64,000 nt of DNA. It comes from DIGJ01 sp041821315 (GTDB lineage: Bacteria > Bacillota > Clostridia > Lachnospirales > Lachnospiraceae). The position numbers and the translations under genes are program-made. The DNA lies in assembly GCA_041821315.1 (NCBI GenBank), contig JBGUEO010000011.1, positions 56,632-120,631 on the forward strand, in the 5' to 3' direction. Below, piece by piece: positions 14,767 through 23,520 of the stretch (position 1 is its first letter; every line of letters begins with the position of its first letter). The notes beneath the pieces are model-generated. The model was not told the origin of the DNA. It saw nothing but the letters and a program-made list of their open reading frames with translations, and searched no databases.

Positions 14767-17700
14767 ATGATAAATAAAAAGAAACTGTTACGGGGATTGG
14801 CATTGACTTTAGCAGTAAGCACGGCTTTAAGTGGTATGCCAGTATATGCACAGGAAGAAGCAGCAAAAACAAATCCTGTTGCAGTGTATAACTGGGATTT
14901 TGAAAGCGAAGATTTAGGAACTGCAACATTGGAAGGAGGAGCCTGCATTCAGGAAGATGAAATTAAAGGAAATGTTTTATATCTTCCGGGGGGTAGTGCC
15001 GGGGCAGGCTCTATGAGCCTTCCAGAGAATCTGTTTGAGAATCTGGGAACCGATGGGTTTACGATTGCGATGTGGGTAAAACCATCAAGCGATACCGGAG
15101 CGTATACAAAATTTTTTGATGCATCTAACTCACCATTAGGAGAATCTGATAATGGTGGGACATGGTGGACGTCACCGGATTTTGCTTTAGCAACAGGTGG
15201 ATCAGTTTATGACATGACCATGTATGTAGGAGAGGCTGGTAAGGCTACAACAAATTGTAGCAAACTCAAATATGATCAGCATTTGACGAAAGGTTCATGG
15301 CAGTACATGGTTGTGACTGTAAGCGCAACCGAATATAAGATATATTTGAATGGAGTACAAATTACTTATCAGGATGCACAACAGGAAACAAAAAGCATTT
15401 CAGAAGTTCTGCCATCCTTGTTTTCCAATGATTATCTGAAATCCTTAAAATATGCATCCATCGGGAAATCACTTTATACTTCGGATAATGATTTTGCAGG
15501 AGAAATAGATGATGTGAATTTCTATGCCAGTGTACTTAACACAGAAGAAATTTCTACGCTATTTACAAGTTATGGGGATATAATAAACAAAAAAACAAAA
15601 GTTTTCATGACGGTAAATATGGCAGAATCTACTGGTACAGTAAAGCATAGTGCGACAGGTTTTCTATATGGACTCGGAGATGATAATGTACCTAGTACGA
15701 ATTTGATGACAGCAATCAAGCCTTATAGTTGTGAGCAGAAGCCAGCAGACGGTCTTCAGCATCCGAGTGGAGATTTCTTAGAGATTGCAGATACTTTTAT
15801 ACAATCTGGTGGGAAATTCATTCAAATAGCATGTCCCGATATCTATGCAAACTGGCCTTATGAATTTGAAAGTATTCCAGAATATCTGGAAAAATTAAAA
15901 ATAATGGTTCAACAGGTAAAAGATGCAGGATACAGTGATCAGGCTGTTTATGTACCATTTAATGAACCGGATGGAAACTGGTATGCTGGTATCAATAACA
16001 GTACTACTCAGGCAAGTTTCTTTACTGCATGGAAACAGGCGTATGATGTAATAAAATCAGTCGATCCAAATGCAAAAATAGCAGGATCTAATCTATCCTA
16101 TTACAATGATTCCCATATGAAGGCTTTTGTACAGTTTTGTGCAGAAAATGACTGTATTCCAGATCAGATAACGTGGCATGTACTAAACGATGATTTGTAC
16201 ATATCTTTTCCAGCAGCAGTAGACAAATTCCGTAGTTATGAAAAAACCTATTGGATTGATGCGGGATTAACAACAGAAGAAAAAGAAATCGTCATTAATG
16301 AATATGCTGGTTTTACAAATCTTGGGGTACCAGGAGATCTTGTGAAATGGATTGGTCTGTTTGAAGATGAAAAAGTAAGTGCATGTCTGGCGTACTGGCA
16401 TATTTCGAATAATCTCTCAGACCTTGCAGCCGATAATAATGAACCAAATGGTGCATGGTGGCTCTATAAGTGGTATGGTGAAATGTCAGGTAATACCTTG
16501 GCTATTCAGACAAAGGGAGTTGAGAAGACAAAGTTTTATGGGGTAGCATCTTTGGATGCAAATAAGAAATTAGCAAATGTAATCCTTGGTGGTGTAGATG
16601 GAAACGTTACATTGAAATTAGAAAATGTTAACCAGACGAATTGCTTTGGAAGTAAAGTTAAAGTAAAACTAGAAAGTACGAATTGGACAGGTATTAATGG
16701 AGCATCTGATGACACGAATCTTGTGAAAGAAGAAGTATGCACCTTAGATGGAGAGGGTAACCTAACAATCACTGTTGATAATATGGTAGCGGCTGCCGCA
16801 TATAATGTTACGATTTCACAGGCAGATGAAAATGCCGAGGTTGGAGTAATAAGAGAGGGAGCATGGAGTAAAACGTATGAAGGCGAACTTGCAGTTCTCT
16901 CGGGAAGTGCCATAGTAGCAGGAAAGAGTACGATGTATGCATGTTCTGGAACCGGACAGGCGCAGGGGCTCAATAGTGAAGGCGATAGTGTAACATTTCA
17001 GGTAGAAGTACCGCAAGATGGTTACTACAAATACGAAATGGTGTATGGAGCAGCTACGGGTAACAATACGTGGAATTTGGATCAAAATGATCCAAAAAAT
17101 GCAGTTCAGAACCTGTTTGTAGATGGAATTAAAATAGCCGACATGTTATTGGAAAATACGCTAAGCTGGTATATGTCAGGTATGCATACAGAATATGTAT
17201 ACTTAACAAAAGGGCTCCACAATATAACGGTAGAAGCTACTTCTAGTGAAGGCAAGGCAACGCTAGACTGTATGTATCTTACTTATGTTGGTGATGAAGT
17301 AGCACTCGATACCGATAAGAATGTGAAAAAATATGAAGCAGAACTTAGTGATTTCAATATTTTAGGAACACAGACGGAAACTTCTGTAACAACTGACTGT
17401 ACCATTCCAGAATATTCAGCAGCGGGATATGTGACAGGATTAGATACTTCTGTGGAGGCTGGTGGCGGCATTCGCTTTACAACGTATGCAAAAGAAAATG
17501 GAATGTATGATCTTATTGTAAACTATTCTTCTAGCAAAGATGCAACAATAAACTACTATATTGGAAATACGGCGTTGACTTTAAATAATAAAATTGCATC
17601 AAAGACAGCAAAAGCTACCGATGGTGTATGGAGCACAGTAGTAGCGACCGTATATCTTGAAAAAGGAATCAATATTGTTGATTTAGATGCATCTGTAGGC

Positions 17701-19134
17701 GATTTAGCGGTTGATACACTTACTGTGTCAAAAGCAAAAGACCAGTCACAGACAGTAACAATTGAAGCAGAAGATTGTGAGACGATTGGGGATGTAACAA
17801 CTAGTAGCAATACCTATGCTTCAAATGGAAAATATGTAAATCAGATATTGGCAGATAAAGATGGGAATAATGCACTTGTAGTAGATTACACTGCAAAAAA
17901 ATCCGGCAATTATGTATTAGCAATTTATCAGTCGAATAAAGAATTGTTTGGAAAACATTCGTATAATGCACAGATGGTAGACCGATATGTGACGATTTCT
18001 GTTAACGGCCAAAAACCAGTTAATGTATTTTTTCGAAATACTTATAGTGATGAATCGTTTAAATCACAGGTAGCAACAGTTTCTCTTCGGTCTGGTAATA
18101 ATCAGTTGAAAATCTATAATGATGATGCAAGAGTACTCAAAAATGGAGTAGGAGGAGTAAATACCTGCGTAAACTACACTCCAAATTTGGATAAATTTGA
18201 GATTACGCCTGTAACAATTGAACAGGTAGAAGCCAAAGAAGCTGATTTTACTGCTCTTAATGCAATACTAGAAAAAATTAATGCATTGGATAAGAACAGA
18301 TACACAACAGATAGTTATAAAGCGTTAAATACGATTGTAGATAGTGCTAAGAAACTGAAAGATGAGGTAACATCAGCGGATGATCAGAACTTAATAGATC
18401 AGATGGTTCAAAAATTAAATAGTGCCATATCCGCTTTGGAAAGTAGTGATGTATATAGCGGACCAGTTATCCAAAAAACAACGTTGACTTCGTTGATAAA
18501 TGCGGTTGAGAAGGCAGAAGGTATAAGTAGAAGTAACTATACAAAAGACTCTCTAAAAGCGATGGATTTAGCAAAAGAACGGGCTGAAAAGCTTATCAAG
18601 AATAAGACGGATCGTACACTTTGGACAGAAGTAGATGAAGCAATTGCAGAGTTAGAAAACGCAATTAACGGATTAGTGGAAAATCCGGAAATAAAGATAG
18701 TCAAAAAAGGTAGTAAAACAACTGTAGGTAATTATACCTATAAGGTAACAAGTACAAAAGAAGGCTCATTGGAAGTGGCCTTTGTAAAATCAGCCAAGAA
18801 GTCAAGGAAGACAATAGTTGTACCAGATACAGTAAAAATTTCCGGAGTAGCATATAAAGTTACATCCATTAAAGTAAGAGCATTTAAGAACAAAAAAAAA
18901 TTACAAAAGGTTGTAATAGGGAAAAATGTAACATCAATTGGAAACGAGTGTTTTAAAAACTGTAAGAAATTATCTAAAATACAAATCAAATCTACAGCTT
19001 TAAAAGCAGTTGGTAAAAATGCACTTTCTGGTATTTCAAAAAAAGCAGTTATTAAGGTTCCAAAGTCTAATAAGAAAGCTTATCAAAAGTTATTCAAAGG
19101 CAAGGGGCAAAAGAGTACGGTTAAGATGAAGTAG
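14767..19134 (+). CDS. Secreted multi-domain glycoside hydrolase (LamG, GH-A barrel, CBMs, FIVAR, LRR)
   Basis: 1455 residues. A signal peptide is cut after VYA (28). Residues about 37-265 are a LamG/concanavalin-like domain. About 278-600 read as a clan GH-A barrel: NEP with the acid/base Glu400 in VPFNEPDGNW and a likely nucleophile Glu512 in IVINEYAGF. Glycan-binding beta-sandwiches of CBM6/35 type follow at about 695-845, 855-985 and 995-1150 (EAEL and IEAEDCE openings). Two FIVAR helical bundles (1157-1230, 1240-1305) and a Lys-rich LRR_5/BspA-like tail (1330-1455) end the protein, probably for wall attachment. The exact GH family is not clear to me (GH39- or GH86-like are possible). It is co-transcribed with the transporter and probably releases the oligosaccharides it imports. 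Confidence 0.85.
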   Translation: MINKKKLLRGLALTLAVSTALSGMPVYAQEEAAKTNPVAVYNWDFESEDLGTATLEGGACIQEDEIKGNVLYLPGGSAGAGSMSLPENLFENLGTDGFTIAMWVKPSSDTGAYTKFFDASNSPLGESDNGGTWWTSPDFALATGGSVYDMTMYVGEAGKATTNCSKLKYDQHLTKGSWQYMVVTVSATEYKIYLNGVQITYQDAQQETKSISEVLPSLFSNDYLKSLKYASIGKSLYTSDNDFAGEIDDVNFYASVLNTEEISTLFTSYGDIINKKTKVFMTVNMAESTGTVKHSATGFLYGLGDDNVPSTNLMTAIKPYSCEQKPADGLQHPSGDFLEIADTFIQSGGKFIQIACPDIYANWPYEFESIPEYLEKLKIMVQQVKDAGYSDQAVYVPFNEPDGNWYAGINNSTTQASFFTAWKQAYDVIKSVDPNAKIAGSNLSYYNDSHMKAFVQFCAENDCIPDQITWHVLNDDLYISFPAAVDKFRSYEKTYWIDAGLTTEEKEIVINEYAGFTNLGVPGDLVKWIGLFEDEKVSACLAYWHISNNLSDLAADNNEPNGAWWLYKWYGEMSGNTLAIQTKGVEKTKFYGVASLDANKKLANVILGGVDGNVTLKLENVNQTNCFGSKVKVKLESTNWTGINGASDDTNLVKEEVCTLDGEGNLTITVDNMVAAAAYNVTISQADENAEVGVIREGAWSKTYEGELAVLSGSAIVAGKSTMYACSGTGQAQGLNSEGDSVTFQVEVPQDGYYKYEMVYGAATGNNTWNLDQNDPKNAVQNLFVDGIKIADMLLENTLSWYMSGMHTEYVYLTKGLHNITVEATSSEGKATLDCMYLTYVGDEVALDTDKNVKKYEAELSDFNILGTQTETSVTTDCTIPEYSAAGYVTGLDTSVEAGGGIRFTTYAKENGMYDLIVNYSSSKDATINYYIGNTALTLNNKIASKTAKATDGVWSTVVATVYLEKGINIVDLDASVGDLAVDTLTVSKAKDQSQTVTIEAEDCETIGDVTTSSNTYASNGKYVNQILADKDGNNALVVDYTAKKSGNYVLAIYQSNKELFGKHSYNAQMVDRYVTISVNGQKPVNVFFRNTYSDESFKSQVATVSLRSGNNQLKIYNDDARVLKNGVGGVNTCVNYTPNLDKFEITPVTIEQVEAKEADFTALNAILEKINALDKNRYTTDSYKALNTIVDSAKKLKDEVTSADDQNLIDQMVQKLNSAISALESSDVYSGPVIQKTTLTSLINAVEKAEGISRSNYTKDSLKAMDLAKERAEKLIKNKTDRTLWTEVDEAIAELENAINGLVENPEIKIVKKGSKTTVGNYTYKVTSTKEGSLEVAFVKSAKKSRKTIVVPDTVKISGVAYKVTSIKVRAFKNKKKLQKVVIGKNVTSIGNECFKNCKKLSKIQIKSTALKAVGKNALSGISKKAVIKVPKSNKKAYQKLFKGKGQKSTVKMK

Positions 19135-19189
19135 CCGGAGCTTGAAAGAATTTATGTAGTTGCGGCGAATAAAACAAAAGTTCAAATTT

Positions 19190-19218
19190 TGCGGCAGTTT
19201 TTAACTGCCGCAGTTTTG
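19190..19218 (+). terminator. Intercistronic hairpin after the glycosidase gene
   Basis: TGCGGCAGTT (19190-19199) pairs perfectly with AACTGCCGCA (19203-19212) around a three-base loop, followed by TTTTG. The short T run suggests partial termination or 3'-end protection, leaving fewer transcripts for the permeases than for the upstream genes. Confidence 0.65.
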
Positions 19219-19231
19219 TTGAGGTGAAGAG

Positions 19232-20149
19232 ATGAAAGGCGTAAAAATTGGAAAAATGAAAATATCGAAAAGAATTTTAAATGAATGGTGCTGGGGTTGG
19301 GTGTTAATATCCCCAACAATTTTAGGGTTAATTATTCTAAATATTATACCTATTTTTCAGACATTTTATTTGAGCTTTTTTAAGAGTGGAGCATTTGGAA
19401 AAGGCAATATATTTGTGGGTTTGGAAAATTATAAGAAAATGTTTCTGGATGTTCAGGTTTGGTATGCCGTACGAAATACGATAGGATATACCTGTCTTGT
19501 GGTTCCTATAACCATAGTAATAGCATTGCTTCTTGCAGTAGCATTAAATGGAAAAATGAAAGGGAAAGGAATTTATCGCACCATTTATTTCGTACCCATG
19601 GTAGCAGCACCAGCGGCGGTGACCATGGTATGGAAATGGTTATATAATTATCAGTATGGTCTGTTAAATCATTTCCTGAATAAAATAGGAATTCATAGTG
19701 TAAACTGGATTGATAATCCGAATGTTGCAATGATATCAATTGCAGTCATTGGAATCTGGAGTACCGTAGGATATAGCATGGTATTACTTCTTGCGGGTTT
19801 ACAAGAAATTCCACGAGATTACTATGAGGCATCTAATATTGATGGTGCAAATAGTATCTGTCAGTTTTTTAATATCACGTTGCCACTTGTTTCTCCAACG
19901 TTGTTCTTTGTACTTGTTACAAGTATTATTACTGCTATGCAGGTTTTTGATGTGATTTACATGATGTTAGATGTGACCAGTCCATCTTATAACAGTACGG
20001 TATCACTGGTTTATCTATTTTATAATAACTCATTTAAATATTCGAATAAGGGATATGGTTCTGCAATTGTCATGCTTCTTTTGGCAATTATTATGGTCAT
20101 AACAATAATACAGACAAAATTACAAAAAAAATGGGTAAATTACATGTAG
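19232..20149 (+). CDS. Sugar ABC transporter permease, MalF/UgpA type
   Basis: 305 residues with six membrane segments and the EAA-loop region (YYEASNIDGANSICQFFNIT) that docks on the ATPase. It has the family's NWIDNPNVAM segment before it. GAGGTG precedes the ATG at 19232; a second ATG six codons in lacks a better site. It forms the importer with the downstream permease and the lipoprotein at 13412. No ATPase gene is present in the locus. Confidence 0.94.
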   Translation: MKGVKIGKMKISKRILNEWCWGWVLISPTILGLIILNIIPIFQTFYLSFFKSGAFGKGNIFVGLENYKKMFLDVQVWYAVRNTIGYTCLVVPITIVIALLLAVALNGKMKGKGIYRTIYFVPMVAAPAAVTMVWKWLYNYQYGLLNHFLNKIGIHSVNWIDNPNVAMISIAVIGIWSTVGYSMVLLLAGLQEIPRDYYEASNIDGANSICQFFNITLPLVSPTLFFVLVTSIITAMQVFDVIYMMLDVTSPSYNSTVSLVYLFYNNSFKYSNKGYGSAIVMLLLAIIMVITIIQTKLQKKWVNYM

Positions 20150-20163
20150 GAGGGAGTCTGACT

Positions 20164-20994
20164 ATGAAGAAAAGAAAGAAAATATCAATGATTTTCTTAC
20201 ACATTATTTTAATATTAGGTGCGTGTATCATGATTTTGCCATTTTTTTGGATGGTACTTACATCACTAAAAACGGTTAGTGAGTCAACATCAATTAATCC
20301 ATTTGTATTTTGGCCGAAAGCAGTGCAATGGGAAAATTATAAGATAGTCATTTTACAAAATGATTTTATAAGATTGTATTTTAATACATTTACCATGATG
20401 CTTTTTCGAGTAATCTGCGCTGCATTATTTAGTGCAATGGCAGCGTATGCCTTTGCAAGATTAGAATTTCCGGGCAGAGACTTCTTATTTGGCTTGGTTT
20501 TGTTTCAAATGATGGTTCCTGTACAGATTTTTATTGTACCTCAGTATCTGATGGTTGATAAGATGGGAATGCGTAATTCTATTTTTGCACTGGTATTCCC
20601 GGGATTTGTTAGCGCATTTGGAACATTTCTATTACGCCAGTTCTTTATGGGGCTGCCAAAGGAACTGGAGGAGTCATCAAAATTGGATGGTTGTAATATT
20701 GGACAGACGTTTTGGAAAGTTATGCTGCCTTTGACAAAATCAGGATTGCTTGCACTTTCAATTTTTACCGCTTTATTTTCATTTAAAGATTTAATGTGGC
20801 CAATGATAGTAAATACGAATACAAATGCTGGAACATTATCATCTGCATTAGCCAAGATATCCAGTGCTTATTCGGTAAATTATCCACAGTTAATGGCGGC
20901 TGCAGTGCTTGCAATATGGCCAATGATGCTGCTTTATATTATTTTCCAAAAACAATTTATTGAAGGAATTGCAACGTCAGGAGGAAAGTTATAA
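20164..20994 (+). CDS. Sugar ABC transporter permease, MalG/UgpE type
   Basis: 276 residues, six membrane segments and an EAA loop (ELEESSKLDGCNIGQTFWKV). The start is the ATG at 20164 with AGGAGG upstream; a longer reading from 20131 would overlap the preceding gene and has no ribosome site. It ends directly against the next gene (TAA at 20992-20994, ATG at 20995), so the two are coupled. Confidence 0.94.
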   Translation: MKKRKKISMIFLHIILILGACIMILPFFWMVLTSLKTVSESTSINPFVFWPKAVQWENYKIVILQNDFIRLYFNTFTMMLFRVICAALFSAMAAYAFARLEFPGRDFLFGLVLFQMMVPVQIFIVPQYLMVDKMGMRNSIFALVFPGFVSAFGTFLLRQFFMGLPKELEESSKLDGCNIGQTFWKVMLPLTKSGLLALSIFTALFSFKDLMWPMIVNTNTNAGTLSSALAKISSAYSVNYPQLMAAAVLAIWPMMLLYIIFQKQFIEGIATSGGKL

Positions 20995-23208
20995 ATGGCT
21001 ATTATGTATTCGGACAGTTCAAGGGAATTTTATTTGTATAATAACCAGATTAGCTACATAATTCAGATTTTAGAGAATAATCAGCTTGCTAATTTATATT
21101 ATGGAAAGCGTATCCGACTTAAGAAGGACTACTCATATCTTTTGGAAGGGAGACATCGTTCTTTAGCGGTGTATACAAAAGAAAATGACTATTTCTTCTG
21201 CCCGCAGTATGGGAGAATGGAGTATCCTTGTTCAGGAACAGGAGATTTTAGGGAACCGGCATTTGAGGTAAAACAGGAAAATGGAAGTAGAATTGTCTGC
21301 TTGGAATATAAGGAGCACAAGATATATAAAGGAAAAAAGAAGTTAAAACAACTTCCAGCCGTTTATGTGGAAGAGGAGGAAGAAGCAGATACACTAGAGA
21401 TAATTATGACAGATCAGCTGTTGCAGTTAGATTGCATTTTGCGATATACGGTATTTCGAGATTATCCGGTGATAACAAGAAATGTTGAATTTATTAATCG
21501 TGGAGAAGAAAGGCTGGTATTAGAACGGGTACTAAGTGCCAGTATTGATTTACCGGACGCAGAATTTGAGATGGTTCAGCTTTCAGGAGCATGGGCGAGA
21601 GAACGAAAAGTTACGGTACGCAAATTAGGGCAGGGAACACAGGGAATTAATAGCCGACATGGAACTAGTAGTGCAGAACAAAACCCCTTTCTGGCGATTA
21701 AACGTCCAGGGGCTGATGAATTTCAAGGGGAAGTGTATGGATTTAGTTTAATATATAGTGGAAATCACTTTGAACAGGTAGAGGTAGATACATTTGATAT
21801 GGCAAGGGTACAGATTGGAATTCATCCAGAAGGATTTGAATGGCAGTTGTTATCAGGCGAATCCTTCCAAAGCCCGGAAGCAGTACTCGTGTATTCAGAT
21901 TCTGGCTTAAATGGAATGAGTCAGACTTTTCATAAGCTTTATCGAACCAGACTGGTGAGGGGAGTATGGAGAGACAGAGAACGTCCAATATTAATTAATA
22001 ACTGGGAAGCTACGGGTACTGATTTTACACAAAAACAAATACTTGATATCGCAGAAACTGGTAAAGAGCTTGGTATGGAACTATTTGTTCTAGATGATGG
22101 ATGGTTTGGAAAAAGAGAAGACGATTATTCGGGACTTGGGGATTGGTATGTGACAAACTATAAAAAACTTCCAGAAGGAATTGAGGGTCTTGCAAGAAAA
22201 ATCAACGAACTTGGAATGGAGTTTGGACTGTGGTTTGAGCCTGAAATGGTAAACATGGATTCGAATTTATATCGGAAACATCCCGATTGGATTCTTTGTC
22301 CACCAAATCGAATACCTTCCCCTAGTAGAAATCAATATATATTGGATTTTACGAGAAAAGAAGTTGTAGATTACATTTATGAGATGATGGAAAAAATACT
22401 TTCTGATGCACCCGTTTCATATGTAAAGTGGGATATGAATCGGTATATGAGCGAGTGCTATTCTATAACAAAATCACCTGAAGAGCAGGGAAAAGTAATG
22501 CATGAGTATGTATTGGGAGTGTATGGCTTATATGAAAAGCTAATTAACAGATTCCCAAATGTATTATTTGAGTCTTGTTCTAGTGGAGGAGCAAGATTTG
22601 ATCCAGGCATGCTCTACTATGCACCACAGGGATGGATCAGTGATGATACGGATGCCATGGAGCGGGTAAAAATACAGTATGGAACTTCTTATGTTTATCC
22701 GTTGTGTTCTATGGGAGCACATGTTTCAGATGTTCCAAATCAGCAGGTAGGGCGTGTGACACCATTTGAAACAAGAGCAAATGTGGCAATGTTTGGACGG
22801 TTTGGGTATGAATTGGATTTGAATAAGCTTACAGTGGAAGATGTGCAAATGATTAGGCAGCAGGTGGATTTTGTTAAAAAGCATCGAAATCTAGTTCAAA
22901 CAGGAGATTTTTACCGACTTTTAAATCCGTGGAAAGGAAGTGATGGTGCTTGGATGGTTGTTTCAGAAGATAAAAGCGAAGCTTTAGTAGGGTTTTATAG
23001 GATGTCAGGAATTCCAAATGATCCTTGGATTCGATTGCATTTGGCTGGATTGGATGAAAAAAAAGACTATAGTATTGATTGTGATGCGTCCGTTTTGTAT
23101 GGAGGAGATGAACTTATCAATGTTGGAATGGTTATTTTAAAAGATCAATTAAGCAATCAAGGGGGTGACTACAGTTCTAAAGTGTATTATCTAAAAGAAG
23201 CAGAATAA
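20995..23208 (+). CDS. Alpha-galactosidase, GH36
   Basis: 737 residues, the usual length for clostridial GH36 enzymes. Residues about 1-320 form the beta-supersandwich domain. The (beta/alpha)8 domain has the LDDGWFGKR motif, nucleophile Asp480 in VKWDMNR, and acid/base region SDDTDAMER at about 549-557. A small C-terminal beta domain follows. There is no signal peptide, so it works in the cytosol on imported alpha-galactosides such as raffinose-series or galactomannan fragments. GGAGG precedes the ATG. It is the last gene of the sugar operon. Confidence 0.94.
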   Translation: MAIMYSDSSREFYLYNNQISYIIQILENNQLANLYYGKRIRLKKDYSYLLEGRHRSLAVYTKENDYFFCPQYGRMEYPCSGTGDFREPAFEVKQENGSRIVCLEYKEHKIYKGKKKLKQLPAVYVEEEEEADTLEIIMTDQLLQLDCILRYTVFRDYPVITRNVEFINRGEERLVLERVLSASIDLPDAEFEMVQLSGAWARERKVTVRKLGQGTQGINSRHGTSSAEQNPFLAIKRPGADEFQGEVYGFSLIYSGNHFEQVEVDTFDMARVQIGIHPEGFEWQLLSGESFQSPEAVLVYSDSGLNGMSQTFHKLYRTRLVRGVWRDRERPILINNWEATGTDFTQKQILDIAETGKELGMELFVLDDGWFGKREDDYSGLGDWYVTNYKKLPEGIEGLARKINELGMEFGLWFEPEMVNMDSNLYRKHPDWILCPPNRIPSPSRNQYILDFTRKEVVDYIYEMMEKILSDAPVSYVKWDMNRYMSECYSITKSPEEQGKVMHEYVLGVYGLYEKLINRFPNVLFESCSSGGARFDPGMLYYAPQGWISDDTDAMERVKIQYGTSYVYPLCSMGAHVSDVPNQQVGRVTPFETRANVAMFGRFGYELDLNKLTVEDVQMIRQQVDFVKKHRNLVQTGDFYRLLNPWKGSDGAWMVVSEDKSEALVGFYRMSGIPNDPWIRLHLAGLDEKKDYSIDCDASVLYGGDELINVGMVILKDQLSNQGGDYSSKVYYLKEAE

Positions 23209-23213
23209 AATAC

Positions 23214-23240
23214 TTGACAAGAAAAAGAAAATATTATACA
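23214..23240 (+). promoter_or_regulatory. Promoter of the tRNA-Phe/tRNA-Gly unit
   Basis: TTGACA (23214-23219) and TATACA (23235-23240), 15 bases apart, lie about 35 bases before tRNA-Phe and just after the alpha-galactosidase stop. Confidence 0.6.
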
Positions 23241-23275
23241 ATCGAGACTGTGTGAAAAGATGGCAAGGTCGATTG

Positions 23276-23348
<73 letters not shown>

Positions 23349-23372
23349 TTTTGTCAGTTTTATAAATAACAT

Positions 23373-23443
23373 GCGGGTGTAGTTCAATGGTAGAACACTA
23401 GCCTTCCAAGCTAGATACGTGGGTTCGATTCCCATCACCCGCT
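23373..23443 (+). tRNA. tRNA-Gly (anticodon TCC)
   Basis: 71 bases. GCGGGTG pairs with CACCCGC, the anticodon loop is CTTCCAA, and the T arm is TGGG-TTCGATT-CCCA. Discriminator T, normal for glycine tRNAs. It is 24 bases after tRNA-Phe, probably on one transcript. Confidence 0.96.
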
Positions 23444-23520
23444 TTTTGTGTACCCTAAAATGGAGCAGTGTGATAAAACACCTCTTTTTATATGCCAAAA
23501 TAAGGTGGATCGGAGTAAAG

